This document shows, one piece after another, positions 10,976 through 23,529 of a stretch of DNA of 64,000 nt. Both the position numbers and the translations under genes were made by a program. The stretch covers positions 13,578,001 to 13,642,000 of the forward strand of contig CM033752.1 of assembly GCA_019671005.1 (NCBI GenBank), given 5' to 3'. The stretch's first letter is position 1, and each line of letters starts with the position of its first letter. Under the pieces are notes generated by a model that saw only the letters and a program-made list of their open reading frames with translations, did not search any database and was not told where the DNA came from. Source of the DNA: Hibiscus mutabilis. Its lineage: Eukaryota; Streptophyta; Magnoliopsida; Malvales; Malvaceae.

Positions 10976-12611
10976 TGTTACCTCTCCAAAAGTATTGTTT
11001 TGTTACCTCTCTAAATCATTCTAAACTCCTTATACAATGCTTTTGCTTGTTTTTTGGTACATTTAGTTGCATAAGGTTATTAAAATCATGCATTTGCATA
11101 AGGAGTTTAGAATTTTGTCTATGCCAGTGTTAATGGTTGTTTTGTTGGAAATTTTGCAGGTTTGGCATAGTATTTGGCACAGAAAAACATCGCGGTAAGG
11201 AATGCCAGAGAGAACACCGAGTGTTGTTGGCACAGATGGACCAGACAATGCCAAGCACCGTTAGCAGAGAAGTGAACTTGATGCCATGCCAATAACCCTT
11301 GGCAATGCCAGCCCAAAAAATAGGACCAGATCAGGCTGCGAAAAAATAGCATTTGATCAAACTCTGAAAAAATAAGATGGCGAAAAAATAGGATGCCAAG
11401 TTTGTCTGGCACATATGGATCGAACGATGCCAAGCTTGGCTGCCAAATGATCGACGACATATGACGTCAGACCCAGTTATCACCTTATCAGCTTATCACT
11501 TCAAATCTAGATAAGATGATCATATCCCTTATCTCTTGCGCATTCAAATTCAAACTCAAAGGCTCATCATATGCCCTCATTGAACGCCTATTTAAAGACC
11601 AACCAAGCAAGCATTCGATGAGTGGTTTTTGGAGTAACTTGAAGAGGATTTTATTAACGATCAGAAGAGAAAGGCTGCGTGGTTCGACCAGCTAGACTAG
11701 GGGCTTGGAGCCATTGAAGGGCTGCATTGAGAGACCCCTTTCTTGACCATTCTCTTTGTTTAGTTATTTTTATTTTTTAATGATGATGTATTTTGAAAAC
11801 GTTTATGGTTTTTCGGTTAAATCCCTCACCATGAACTAATTCAATAGTTGGTGGAGGATGTTTGTGTTGGAACGTTGTTTTCATGTTTAGTTTTTCATAA
11901 TAAATCTGCATTGGCAATGTTTTATCTATTCGACATACTTTAATGTTTTTTAAATACTATGCCAAGCGAGAGCTGGCACTGTTGGCCTATTGCTCCTCAA
12001 TATCTTAACAGACTTGGGGTGGCAACGATTAAGTTGTTGAATACTGAGGAGAGAAGCTTCGAGAGAAGTCGTTCAAGTAGATGAACTTACTTCATGAGTG
12101 AAATCTACCCCTTAGGAGTATAGATTGGATTTTAATCAAATTGGTTTATTTAAAAGCATGCACTGTAGATATATAGGGGTTTTTACATGATCAATTTAGG
12201 GCAATGACCATCGAGAGAGGCTTTGCTAATTTTAAATCTGCTCGGCAAACAATGCCAAGACAAGTTGTTATTAAAGGCTGGCACGGCATGAATAGCGTGA
12301 AAACCAGGCATTCCCTGCCAACGCTCATCATTCGTTAAAGTACATTCCTTGCCAACGTCTTTACTTTACTTTTATTTCTTTTTTATTCAATTATTTCCAA
12401 AACCAACTTCAAAACAAAACAACTTTTTCTCAAGGCAAGTAACAATCAAAGCAATCGAATTCCAAGTCAATCTCTGTGGGATCTATACTCAGCTTACCAA
12501 CTGTATTACTTGCAGACCGTGTATACTTGCACGCAAAAGACTCATCTTGACACTATTTTTTATTTTTCCAACACATATCCATTTTGCCAACGTTCAATTA
12601 GAGAGTCTACA
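10976..12611 (+). repeat. Athila-like 5' LTR
   Basis: 1636 bp, colinear with 17393-19032. I count 23 TGCCA or TGGCA words in it by eye. Confidence 0.9.
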
Positions 12612-12617
12612 AGTTTT

Positions 12618-12635
12618 TTGCGCCGCTACCGGGGA
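12618..12635 (+). other. Primer binding site, tRNA-Asp type
   Basis: TTGCGCCGCTACCGGGGA matches 15 of 18 bases of the TGGCGCCGTTGCCGGGGA site used by Athila/Tat elements (complement of the tRNA-Asp 3' end). It lies six bases after the LTR. Confidence 0.85.
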
Positions 12636-12738
12636 TTGTGACGGAATTTATTTCTTTAATTTTTACTTGTTTTTTTTTCATTTTACTAACTTTTTTTATC
12701 ATTTTTTTTCTTTTTTTAGGAAAGCTACAAAGAAGAGT

Positions 12739-14338
12739 ATGGGCAGCCACATATGGTATGATGATGACTACATTTTTCCTACTTATGACTACTAATATCC
12801 ATCCCTAAGAGCTGTCTATGAGTAATGACGATATGAAACGCATGAAGAGGATGCCTATACAACACTCTCAGCACAGATTTCTGAACTGAAAAACATGATT
12901 ACATCAATGCAAGTGCCTAACAAGTTCAGAAAAGGCAAGAAACACCTGTTGTTTGTGCATATTGTAGAGGATGCCACTCGTTTGACAATTACCCCTTCAA
13001 CCCTAATTCCTATTGTTACACGGGGCACTGTAATGTGAACAATCATTCCTCCTACAACTTCGACCAAGGATGGAACCATCTGCAAAATAGTTTTTGGAAT
13101 AATCAAGACGACGATTATTTTTATGCACCTAACAACTTTGCTGCACCACCAGACTTCAAACAAATGCCATCCCAAGATATGCTGATGCACAACAATCCAC
13201 CTCAAGAGCAAACAAATTACATTGGAAACGTACATGAAGAAGCCATGGATGCTATGAGAAGCATGGAAGAACAAGTCATGAGGCTTGCCAATGCTGTGAA
13301 TGGCATGCCTCAAGAGAATGAGATAAAGCTTCCATCAAGGCAGCAGGAGGTGGCAAATGCTTTGGTTAGTGATAACGATCAGAATGCCATGGCAACGCTA
13401 CGTCAACAAGCTGGCAATTTTCTTCCTTTATCTACGCCTCAAGGAATTCAGAATCAACATTACGAGTATCAGTTTTTCCTAACACATTTGAATCAATAGA
13501 TTATACTGATGAAGAGTATTCCACAACAGGTACATTGGACTCATTAGTGGTAATAGAGTGTGGGGAAAAATTTGAGGGCAAGGATCCCGAACACAACAAC
13601 ATTGAGGCAAAGCTAGATAATGTTGCCAAGTTCGATGCCAGGGTAGAAGGGTAATATTTTGAAGTTCCAAACCAAGAAGATGACGACAAACATCCAATTC
13701 TTTGTCAAGAAGAGAACTCAGTGCCGGTAGGTGAACCCAAAGCAGTAGAGAAAGAAGAGGCAGAGGCTGATGATGCCATACCTCAGGAAACTCTGCCATG
13801 TGATACGGATGATGCTCGGAAAAAAAGTGCCAGCGGAAGAAACCAATGAAGCTAAGAAAGGGGAAGTAAGCACCAGCAATGTCAGATCTCAATCTGATGG
13901 CAACACAACTCAAAGGAATGAAAGCTGGTACCATTAAACATAAGTGCGATGGCAAAACAATTGTGCGACAGAGAAGATCGATTCTGGTCAGGACTGATAC
14001 CATGAAGCAAGGTATGCTTAGATGGCTAGTTACTAGAAGAAAAAGTGGAGTCCAAATGGTAGAAAATAAAGATCTGAGCAAGAAAATTTGGCCATGATAA
14101 TAATGCCAGAGAAGGTGCTGCCAGAAATTGAATATTTACCTAAGAATGCTATGACAAGTTTGGAACCGGTTGAGGATACATACACCTTGGCATCAGAAGA
14201 AACAGAAGGACCACAACCTAAGCACTATTGGGGTGTTGAATTTAATCAAATATTTGATAGGCCTACAGGGAAGAGGTATTTTGGTTTTCTGAGGTGGTTA
14301 TTCAAACCCCATGGCAAAACATTTTCCTTTGTTGGGTA
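12739..14338 (+). pseudogene. Athila-type gag remnant
   Basis: Several plus-strand frames together resemble the C-terminal part of Athila gag. ATG at 12739 opens a short piece (MGSHIWYDDDYIFPTYDY). A helix ISELKNMITSMQ follows near 12890. A cysteine-rich block CAYCRGCHSFDNYPFNPNSY lies at about 12955-13020, and the longest open stretch (13035-13499) carries EEQVMRLANAVNGM. After a stop come acidic and basic low-complexity stretches to 14338, including two similar short segments YFGFLRWLFKPHGK and FFGFLCWLFKQ (14278-14403). Stops and frame changes make a full product impossible. Family assignment rests on the CX2C-type block and on the primer site. Confidence 0.6.
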
Positions 14339-14769
14339 ATCTAGAGTTTGGCATACTCAAAGGTAAGCAATTCTTTGGCTTTCTATGTTGGTTATTCAAA
14401 CAAAAGATTGCCACAGACTGAAGCACTACCGGGAAAGAAATCGAAATAATGCCAAAGAGACTATTCTCATTGCGAAAATTCAATAACTCTTTGCCAACTT
14501 AGTTTGATCATTGTGAATAATTTAGGCGAATAATTTTTTCCAGTACTTAGGATATCTCAGTTTTAAATTTTTAGTTTTTAGTTTTTTTTTCTATTTTGAA
14601 AGGTTCCTTTGAGTGAATGCAGGATTTTGTTGCCAATCAAAATGCCAAGGCAAGGACTAGCATGGGGTGATTGAACAAAATGCGGAGAATGAACTTGTTG
14701 TAGAGGATGAACACACCAAGTTTGCGGAAGCCTTGGATGATGCCAAAGGAACTTTGTGAACTTGTCACT

Positions 14770-15634
14770 AAGTGGATTGTTTCATCAAAATGCCATCGGA
14801 TGGTGAAGCGACTGGCATTGAAAGACTGGCATTGTTACATTCAATCATAATGGGCCGCAAGATCAATATCGGCTGTATCATTATTGATGAAACTTATAAA
14901 TACGTTGGTAAGGATAATGGGAGTTTATGTTCCTTTTATTGATTTCTAACATTTGCATGCAGCATAGCGTGCCAAAGTTTGATATAGATAAAGCTCAAAA
15001 GCTCAAGGGAACGACGATCACTCATGCCCTGTTGAGGTAACTCATTACTGAGGAGAAAGGCAAGAGAAAGGTTGCCGAGTCTGAGCCAAATGCTAGGACG
15101 CCAAAGGCAGTGCTCGAGACTCTGATGCCATCTGGTTCATTGGCAATGCTTTCCCAGATATATCAACGCCAGGAGGTTATCCTCCAGAAATTAAAGAAAG
15201 CTAAAGAGCGAAACTCGATGCTTTGGCAGTATGTTCATGTCAGGGACTATGCCATGAAGAAAACACGCAAGGACATGTCTGTCCACACACTGCCAACATT
15301 TTTTGAGTTCCCTGCAGACCTCCTTGCCAAGGATGACATGCCAGCCAGACTATACTCTGTCCACGCGTTGACCCAGTCTGATGCCACCATTGTTCAAGAA
15401 TTCTATGTCCATCTTGTGACTAATGATTCGTCCTTCTTGATGATTAGAGGTACGTGTGTGTGTTTTGATGAAGGATATATTAACACTATATTTGATTTGG
15501 ATGGTACAAGGGATGAATATTTTGAGTATGCCAATTCGATGAATGCTGCCAAGAGAAAGAAGTCGCTAGCAGATTCGTGTGAGCCTGGCATAACATGGAC
15601 AGTGTCATCGAAGGGCCATCGAACGGTGAAATGA
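14770..15634 (+). pseudogene. Plant transposon protein domain, upstream copy and linker
   Basis: The first part (14770-15050) repeats, about 900 bp upstream, the C-terminal half of the domain seen again at 15594-16150: HSIIMGRKINIGCIIIDETY corresponds to HSILMGRKINVSRLIIDETY. It is interrupted by stops. An open frame at 15110-15634 then reads a helical SQIYQRQEVILQKLKKAKER segment, followed by the N-terminal half of the domain (FYVHLVTNDSSFLMIRGTCV, then TWTVSSKGH). This is the so-called putative plant transposon protein domain found beside gag in Athila-like and related elements; its biochemical role is not known to me. The 174-codon frame may be read through, but no start context supports it. 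Confidence 0.6.
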
Positions 15635-15685
15635 TTGGCATCGAAACATCAACCGAGAGAATGGAATTAGTTTTTAAAGGCCAAT

Positions 15686-16150
15686 ATGATGCCTACAACT
15701 CAAAATGAGACCATCTCGAAAGAAAGGCTGATTTTATTGCACTCCATCTTGATGGGGCGCAAAATTAATGTTAGCAGGCTCATCATCGATGAAACTTATA
15801 AATGTGCAGCAAGAGGTAATGGCAGTTTGTTCTTTCCTTTGTTAATTTCTAACATTTGCATGCTCCATGGTGTGCCAAAGCTTGATACAGATAAAGGTCA
15901 AAGGATCAAGGGAACAACAATCACAGCTGCTATTTGGAGAAACCTCACCATTGTTGAGCCAAAAGACAAAGGCAAGGGGAAGGCAAAAGTACCCATGCCA
16001 AAGCCAAATGTGTCAAAGGCAGTGCTAGCCACCATGCCAGCCAGTTCACTAGCAGTGCTGTCTCAAATTTACCATCGCTAGGAGATCATTCTCTGAAAGT
16101 TAGAGACATCCGAGGAACTCAATGATAAGATAAGGCACTACAAAAAGGAG
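15686..16150 (+). pseudogene. Plant transposon protein domain, second copy, C-terminal half
   Basis: The open frame contains MPTTQNETISKERLILLHSI, then MGRKINVSRLIIDE, then GSLFFPLLISNICMLHGVP, the diagnostic C-terminal half of the plant transposon protein domain. A lysine-rich linker and a repeat of the SQIYHR helix follow. It ends at a stop at 16079-16081 in the middle of that helix, whereas the upstream copy reads through at the same place. One short frame gap separates it from the N-terminal half ending at 15634. Confidence 0.65.
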
Positions 16151-17379
16151 ATGAATGCTATTATCATGGAGGTTCTTGAATAAAATGTCCCATGATTTTG
16201 TGACAGCATTTCCAGATTTCCCTACCGAGCCCTTTGTCAATGATGAAGCCATGCCAGCCAATCCACACGAGAAGAAGTCTTCAAAGGGGGTTATCTTCTT
16301 CCTAAACTCCTTTACATTTCATTACATTGCATTTACATGATCATGCATTTTATTTTTCTATTTTTTTCGTATATATGTGTGGTTTCATGCATTGAGGACA
16401 ATGCACATCTTGGGTTTTGGGGTGTACATTTTTTCGCATTTATGTCATGCATTTCATGTTTAATTTTTGTTGCCATGCCATCTAGGTCATTTAGAATAGA
16501 TGCATACCGAACCACTAAAAAAAGAAAAAGAAAATTTTGCCTCGGTTTAATTTTGAAAAATGTTAACACTTGTTAGGAAAGTTTAACTTGATCTAGGTGT
16601 CTGTCCAATGAGAAAATTTTAATCTTTAGTTGCAGTGTCGTGCCAGTAGAATAGTTATGCCAGGTTTGCTTGGCAATTGATCTCTAGTTTAGGGAATTGA
16701 ACTTACACTTTACACATAGTATGTATCTAGTTCCTTAGCAAACTTAGACTTTTTGAAACTATGCTCAAATTTTAAAAAAAAAGAAAAAAGATCGAATAAT
16801 GCCAGGGTAAAAGAAACTAATAAGACAGCAATGTTCTGCCAAGGCAAGAAAAAAAAATAGAACTCTTCTCTACCTTAGGGATAATAAGCTACTTGGGGCT
16901 TCGTGGTTTACCCCTCTTAGTTCTCAAGTCCAAAACTTTAGGGTATGAGTTGAAGAGAAAGCCTAGTGATGTCTAGATTAAGGTGGGGATTCGTGGTATG
17001 CTCCCTCTTATCTCTCACGCTAAATAGTGTCACGAAGCAAGCTTAAATTAATGCCAACAGAAACCCTTGGCAAAGAAAAAAAAGAAAAAAAAAGAAGAGA
17101 ATCTAAGTTTATGTAGTAAGATTGTCTAAGAGAGTGAAAGGATACTTGATGCATATTGCCTACACATCATGCACTCTTCATAAACTTAGATTAGATTTAT
17201 ATTGCTGCACTTGAATTACTACCTGCTTGGCATTATTGGACTAAGATACCGAGGACAGAAATAGAGCCAAAATCTGCTTGCCAGTACTTGTTGGCATTCT
17301 AACCAAAATTTTCTCAAGGTAACATTTTCACAGTTTTTATTTTTATTTGTTTGCATTACTTGAGGACAAGCAATGAGTT
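16151..17379 (+). other. Athila-like 3' interior, non-coding, with a second polypurine-like site
   Basis: No convincing coding region. At 16391-16428 lies TTGAGGACAATGCACATCTT followed by GGGTTTTGGGGTG, resembling the sequence around the true polypurine tract (CTTGAGGACAAGCAATGAG, 17360-17378). Two similar paragraphs (about 16885-16950 and 16975-17030) share a TTCGTGGT then CCCTCTTA(G/T) pattern. Confidence 0.5.
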
Positions 17380-17392
17380 AGGTATAGGGGTG
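17380..17392 (+). other. Athila-like polypurine tract
   Basis: AGGTATAGGGGTG lies directly before the 3' LTR. Confidence 0.75.
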
Positions 17393-19032
17393 TGTTACAT
17401 CTCCAAAAGTACTATTTTTAATGCCAATCTTACAATGCTTTTGCTTGGTTTTAGGTACATTTAGTTGCATAAGGTTGTTAAAATCATGCATTTCCATAAG
17501 GAGTTTAGAATTCTGTCTATGCCAGTGTAAATGGTTGTTTTGTTGGCAATTTTGCAGGTTTGGCATAGTATTTGGCACAGAAAAGCATCGAAGTAAGGAA
17601 TGCCAGAGAGAACGCTGAGTGTTGTTAGAACAGATGGACCAGACAATGCCAAGCATCGTTGGCAGAAAAGTGAACTTGATGCCATGCCAAGAACCCTTGG
17701 CAATGCCAACTCAAAAAAATAAGACCAGATCAGGCTACAAAAAATAGCATTTGATCAAACACCGAAAAAATAGGATGGCGAAAAAATAGGATGCTAAGTC
17801 TGTTTGGCACATATGGATCGAACGATGCCAAGCTCGGCTGCCAAAGGATCGACTGCATATGACATCAGCCCTAGTGAAAACCTGATCAGCTTATCACCTT
17901 ATCAGCTTATCACTTCAAATCTGGATAAGATGATCACATCCCTATCCCTTGCGCATTCAAATTCAAACTCAAACGCTCATCCTATGCCCTCCTTGCACAC
18001 CTATTTAAAGACCAACCAAGCAAGCATTCAATGAATGGTTTTTGGAGGAACTTGAAGAGGATTTTATTGACGATCAGAAGATGAAGGCTGTGTGGTTCGA
18101 CCAGCAAGACTGAGGGCTTGGAGCCATTGAAGGGCTGCATCGAGAGACCCCCTTCTTGCCCATTCTCTTTGTTTAGTTATTTTTATTTTTTAATGATGAT
18201 GTATTTTGAAAACATTTATGGTTTTTCAATTAAATCCCTCACCATGAACTAATTCAATAGTTGGTGGGGGATGTTTGCGTTGCAACGCTGTTTTCATGTT
18301 TAGTTTTTGATAATAAATCTTCCTTGGCAATGTTTTATCTATTCGACATACTTTAATGTTATCTAAATTCTATGCCAAGCGAGAGCTGGCACTATTGGCC
18401 TATTGCTCCTCAATAACTTAACAGACTTGGGGTGGCAACGATTAAGTTGTTGAATATTGAGGATAGAAGCTTCGAGAGAAGTCATTCAAGTAGATGAACT
18501 TACTTCGGGAGTGAAATCTACCCCTTAGGAGTATAGATTGGATTTTAATCAAATTGGTTTATTTAAAAGCATGCACTATAGAGATATATGGGTTTTTACA
18601 TGATCAATTTAGGGCAATGACCATCGAGAGAGGCTTTCCTAATTTTGAATCTGCTTGGCAAACAATGCCAAGATAGGTTGTTATTAAAGGCTGGCACGAC
18701 ATGAATAGCATGAAAACCAGGCATTCCCTGCTAACGCTCATCATTCATTAAAGCACATTCCTTTCCAACGACTTTACTTTACTTTTGTTTCTTTTCTATT
18801 CAATTATTTCCAAAACCAACTTCAAAACAAAACAACTTTTTCTCAAGGCAAGTAACAATCAAAGCAATCGAATTCCAAGTCAATCTCTGTGGGATCGATA
18901 CTCAGCTTACCAATTGTATTACTTGAAGACCGTGTATACTTGCACGCAAAAGACTCATCTTGGCACTATTTTAATATTTTTCCAACACATATCTTTTGTC
19001 CTTTTTGCCAGCGTTCACTTAGATAGTCTACA
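17393..19032 (+). repeat. Athila-like 3' LTR
   Basis: 1640-bp partner of 10976-12611, with small indels and scattered substitutions. Confidence 0.9.
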
Positions 19033-19339
19033 ATATTTTGAGCATTTGATTTGTTTTGGGGAAAAATCAATATATTTAACTTACTATTTTTATGCATTTA
19101 AATATGATATGGTATGTTTTTAAATGGAAGATAATGCTTAAGTGCATCGATATAAGTTTCCAATATGATGTGAATTGTTGCGTATAGCAATAATGTTTTG
19201 ATAAGACCGTTTATTTTTTTGCATAAGAAAACAATAAGTAAATGTGGTTTAAATTGATATATTGGCTTCTGACAATGTGAAATTAAGATCAGATATAGTT
19301 GTATGTCATAGGATAAGAGTACCCTGTAAAATGTGAAAA

Positions 19340-19495
19340 TCTGTCTGAAAGACTCGCTAGTCTAATCGATCGATCGTCACCATGTTTCCAAGGACTCATT
19401 AGTCTAGCAATGGTGGGTTCCATAGACTCATTAGTCTAGCAATCATTTATTGATTGTAAACCCCAAGGACTAGTTAGTCTAGCCATTGTAGAACT
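19340..19495. repeat. Minisatellite in the host Tekay-like LTR
   Basis: About four degenerate copies of a unit containing ACTCATTAGTCTAGCAAT, spaced about 40-55 bp. It lies where the related LTR at 19628-23110 has a different tandem block. Confidence 0.7.
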
Positions 19496-21311
19496 TATAT
19501 ATATATATGATGGAGGTGAGGACTTAAGCCCACATTTTTGTTATATTTGATCTGTGTATCCAATGATTTTGAAATAATGTAAGGCACAAGTAATGATGCC
19601 AATATGTCATATATTTTGAAATGTTTCTATAACACCACGGTTTTGGGCCAAGGAGTTTCTAGGTGATTAGACGGTCTGGTGGACCAAGATTAGAGATTCG
19701 AGTCAGATTCAGGATTAAAATTGAAAAAAAAAATTTGGTGCGAGAAAAATATGGTAAAATATCTAAAAATAATTATTTAGTATATGAATATTTTCGGTAA
19801 AGTCAATTTTGGAAAATGGAATTTGGAAATAAGACATTTTGGCTAGTGACCAAAATGTAAAGAATAAAAACTATTTTTAATGACTATTTCGAAAAAGGGT
19901 CAAATCTTAGATTTTACTCAATGTTTTAATCTGAGTTTCCACTTAATTGGGATTATTTTTAATGAGTTTTAATTAAAAGAATTAAAGTGAAATTAATTAA
20001 AAGAAGGTAGTTATTTTCTAAAAACATATTTGACGTAACTTATTTTCTCAAACTTTTCTCTCAACTTCTCTTCAGCCGAACATTCTATTTTGCATCAAAG
20101 ATTTGAGGTAATGTTCTTGATTTCTTAAACCTTTGATTTCTAGCGAATTCTTCAATCTAGTTTTCCAAAATCTCATTGTTTTTCCTTGTTTTTCAAGAGT
20201 AAACATCGAATTGAGAGAAAATTCACTCATTAGAGGTAAGGTTCGTTCTTCTCCTCTAATGAATGATTCTTTATTGAAATTTCCAAGTATTTGATCCTTG
20301 TTTAATGTTTTCTAATGAGTTTTGATTATTTAATTATGGAAATTAATTAAATCAAGGTTTAATTGATGAGATTAAGTGATTTCTGCTTCGGATCTGTTTT
20401 GTTGAGTTCTTGCTTGGTTATAATCATGATTTTGATGTTTTATAATGTTAATAAGTTGGTTTTAACATTGGAATCCCGAAACTATGTGAATCTCTAATTT
20501 TCTAGGTTGCTAGTTATGTGTTTTTGAGGAGTTGTGGTGGTTAAATGAATGCTGGAGATATAAGGATGTTTGAGAAGTTTTTTTAAAGCTTAATTGATGT
20601 TAATTGAAGAGTTTAAATGTTATATTGTGGCTGGGTTAAGATTGGAAGAGGTTTGTTGTTAATTTTGGAAGTTGTGGAGCAGTTTTGGGTAAAAGATGTT
20701 GAGGTTTTGTGTTGCTGTGATGTTGATTGCATTTTGATGCAATGTACCTCTGTTTTGTGTGGCTAGAAGCATGGAAGGTTGATTTTCAAGCTTGAATGTG
20801 TGTTTCGAAAGTTTTGGAGGCGTGATTGTTGCATCAGCAAATGAGGAATTCCGAGTCAGTGAGTGAGAACGTGTTTAACAACTTTTTGAAGGTTTGAAAG
20901 TTGTGTTTGGGGGTTTAGATCAAGCTTGAAATGATTATCTAAGCTCAGAAATAAGTAAAGGATGAATTCTCTCCCGAACTCGGTTTGGCTAATAGTTTGA
21001 TGCACTTGTTCTACGTGGTTTAATTACTCACTGTATATGCATGTTTTGAGCATGGTTTAATGCTAGAAATTGGTTACAAAATGATGTTGATGCATTTGGA
21101 GGTAATGAACATTTTGTTAATGTTTATGAACATTGTTTAACGCAAGGTTTATTACATTGGTTCAATGGTTTTGATGATGCATATGAAAACAGTAAGTTGT
21201 TGATGTTAAAATAAATTATATTGGCAAGTGATGGTATGAAATGGTTTGAAAATGAAATCGGATATAGTTGGTCGGCCATAGGATTGATAGTTCACTATAA
21301 AAAGTTTCCTT

Positions 21312-21500
21312 GGATGTTGAGGGGTTTATATGGTGTACCGAATACTCCATCCAAGTACCATAACGGTTGAGGGGTTGTACGGTACCGAAGATTCCCGTTA
21401 GTGGATTAAACATCGCATTGATGAGTGGTGTTGAGGGGTTTATGGGTACCGAATGCTCTACTACGAGTGTCACAAAGGTGAAGGAGTTTATGTGTACCAA
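21312..21500. repeat. ~50-bp minisatellite in Tekay LTR
   Basis: Four degenerate units share TTGAGGGGTTTATG then GTACCGAATACTC. The same block is in the 3' LTR (about 29705-29910) and, inverted, in the copy B LTRs (about 37680-37790 and 46080-46170). Confidence 0.75.
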
Positions 21501-22389
21501 GTACTCCCGTGTGTGAACCTTGTATTACCAGTAAATTATTTGTTAAATGTTGTGGGAACACTTGTTGAATCCGTGTATCCGATGTTACGTTTTGGTAAAT
21601 GGATTTGGTAAAAGATCACTTGGAAGCCAATATAATTGTCTATGTATCATGAGATGGATTATGTTGTTTAATGTGATTTAAACATGTTTTACTCTTTAAG
21701 CCTTGCATTGGTAGTATGCATGGGAAAGCTTAAATTGAGGGTAGCAAATGAGATTTTTCTGTGGGATCCATGATACACATTACATATGGTTTAATATGCT
21801 GTTTTGGAAATGTTAAGTGCATGATTTTGATAAGGCATGATGATGTGTTGATGTTTTAAAGAGTTTTGAAATGTATTTTGCAAAAGGAAAGTGAAATAGT
21901 TTTAACATGCATTAATGATGGTTGTGTTTGAGCATTCCTCACTAAGCCTAGTGCGCTTACGCTCTTTTTTCTATCAATGCAGAGAATTAAGGTTTGAGGC
22001 AGCAAGGAAGCAAGAAAAGGATTCCCACTGACTAGTTTTCAAAGTACGGTTTGGACGTTGAAAAGTAGTAAAAATGGCAATATGTCAATTGAGGTTTTGG
22101 GAGGGTTTTTTAAGAACACCCTATTGTTGCAAGTTTTTATTTTGGTTTTGGACTTGTAATATGTTTTAAGTGGTTGAGATATGGTTGGCTTGATGTTTTG
22201 GTTGTGGACTAGGAAGCATGTCTTCAGAATTGATTGTTTGAGTATGCTACATAAGCTAGGATGGCTTTGATGATGTTATGTTGATGATAAAGTATGTTGA
22301 TGATGTTATCTTATGATTAGCTATGTGTTAATGTTGTTTGGGATGAGCCAAAGTGTCATATGTTGGATCTAGAGAACATTACAGGCCTT

Positions 22390-22730
22390 TGCATATTGGT
22401 ACGGGTACCTCAAGGTTTGGTACGCGGGGTCCTATATAGGCTCAAATTGTTGAAATTAAATCTAGCGTATTGATACGACTAGCCAACGTATCGGTACGCC
22501 TTGAAGAAAAATAGTAATAGGTTTGGTACTCGTATCGATACAAGTTTTAGCTACTGAAATTCTGAGATTTCAAAAAAAACAAGGAGTATCGATATAGGTC
22601 AACATCGTATCGGTACTGTGTGGTCAACATATCGTATCGATACGTGATAAAAGTGTACCGATACGAGGAGCCATTAAGTCATTAAGCCATATCGATATAG
22701 GCTTTCCTGCATTGGTACGCTCGCTGTTTT
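22390..22730. repeat. Palindrome block, Tekay copy A 5' LTR
   Basis: Eight or so degenerate GTAYCGRTAC sites (for example GTATCGATACG, GTATCGGTAC, ACCGATACG) lie in 340 bp near the 3' end of the LTR. Confidence 0.75.
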
Positions 22731-23115
22731 GTGCTATTTAATGATGTTGAAGTTTAGGAATCTTGCAAATTAGTCCCTGTTTATTATGAATATAATTAAT
22801 TGAGTTCGAGTGATTGTTTTGGAATAAAATTGATCTCTGTGTATGTAGTTGGAATAATTAAAGGTTGGTATGAAGTTTGCGTTTTGGTTCTTTTCGGGAT
22901 ATGTTGGGCAATTGATCTCTGTTTTGCAATCTGTTTAAGATGAAAAGCTATCGCTGAAATGTGTGCATATTGGACTTTTAATAACGTGTATCTAGACAAG
23001 ATAAAAAGAAGAAAAGGGTTCGGTTTAGGGTTTTAGCTAAGGTTTGCTTTGACAAACCTAATGTGGCCTTTTTAGTACGATTTTGGCTAGGCCAGGCTAA
23101 GAGGGTTACATTTGG

Positions 23116-23125
23116 TGGTATCAGA
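23116..23125 (+). other. Tekay copy A primer binding site
   Basis: TGGTATCAGA, five bases after the 5' LTR, matches the start of the initiator methionine tRNA primer site. Confidence 0.8.
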
Positions 23126-23529
23126 TGTAGGTTTACGAGAAATGAGGATGTTATTGATATTTTTATCATGATGTTTGTTATGCACGATGATTGTTTACAT
23201 ATACGATGTTTAAATTATGCCATGTTGGGTACCTTGGGGACACATTGCCATATTACTATGTTTATGAAATAATTTTGGTTTAAAATGGAAGTCTGGGTTC
23301 CATGCTTGAAGCTGGCCTGATTGTTTTGTTTTTGTGTAATTATTATGCCATAGATACGTTTTAGACTATGCCACTGAGGAGAGAATTGTGATCTAGTGGA
23401 AATGCTGCTGTCTGAGGGAGGGAGTTGAGCATGAGATTGTACACCCTAAGAATTTACCGCCTTCTCTATCTAATCCTCCTGAGGGAGTGGAACAAGTACC
23501 CCCTACACCACCTGGTCATGTGTTTGGGA

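Larger units (their letters stand above)
10976..19032 (+). mobile_element. Athila-like Ty3/gypsy element without pol
   Basis: LTRs 10976-12611 and 17393-19032 start TGTTAC and end GTCTACA. The flanks are a perfect 5-bp duplication, ATATT (10971-10975 and 19033-19037). An aspartate-tRNA-type primer site follows the first LTR and a GGTATAGGGGTG polypurine tract precedes the second, so it reads on the plus strand. The 4.8 kb interior holds a decayed Athila-type gag and a partly duplicated plant transposon protein domain. No protease, reverse transcriptase or integrase is visible, so it needed help in trans. The whole element is unusually rich in TGCCA/TGGCA. Confidence 0.85.
19628..23110 (+). 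repeat. Tekay copy A 5' LTR
   Basis: 3483 bp. It starts TATAAC (TG mutated to TA) and ends GAGGGTTACA. It carries a roughly 50-bp minisatellite at 21312-21500 and a palindrome block at 22390-22730. It is about 100 bp shorter than its partner, in good part because of a gap inside the palindrome block. Confidence 0.9.

Noticed and set aside
12349..12795. 148-codon plus-strand frame
   Set aside because: It crosses the LTR end and the primer binding site, so it cannot be a gene.
19355..19375. CGATCGATCGAT run as a regulatory site
   Set aside because: It is short, lies in a decayed minisatellite, and has no second occurrence.
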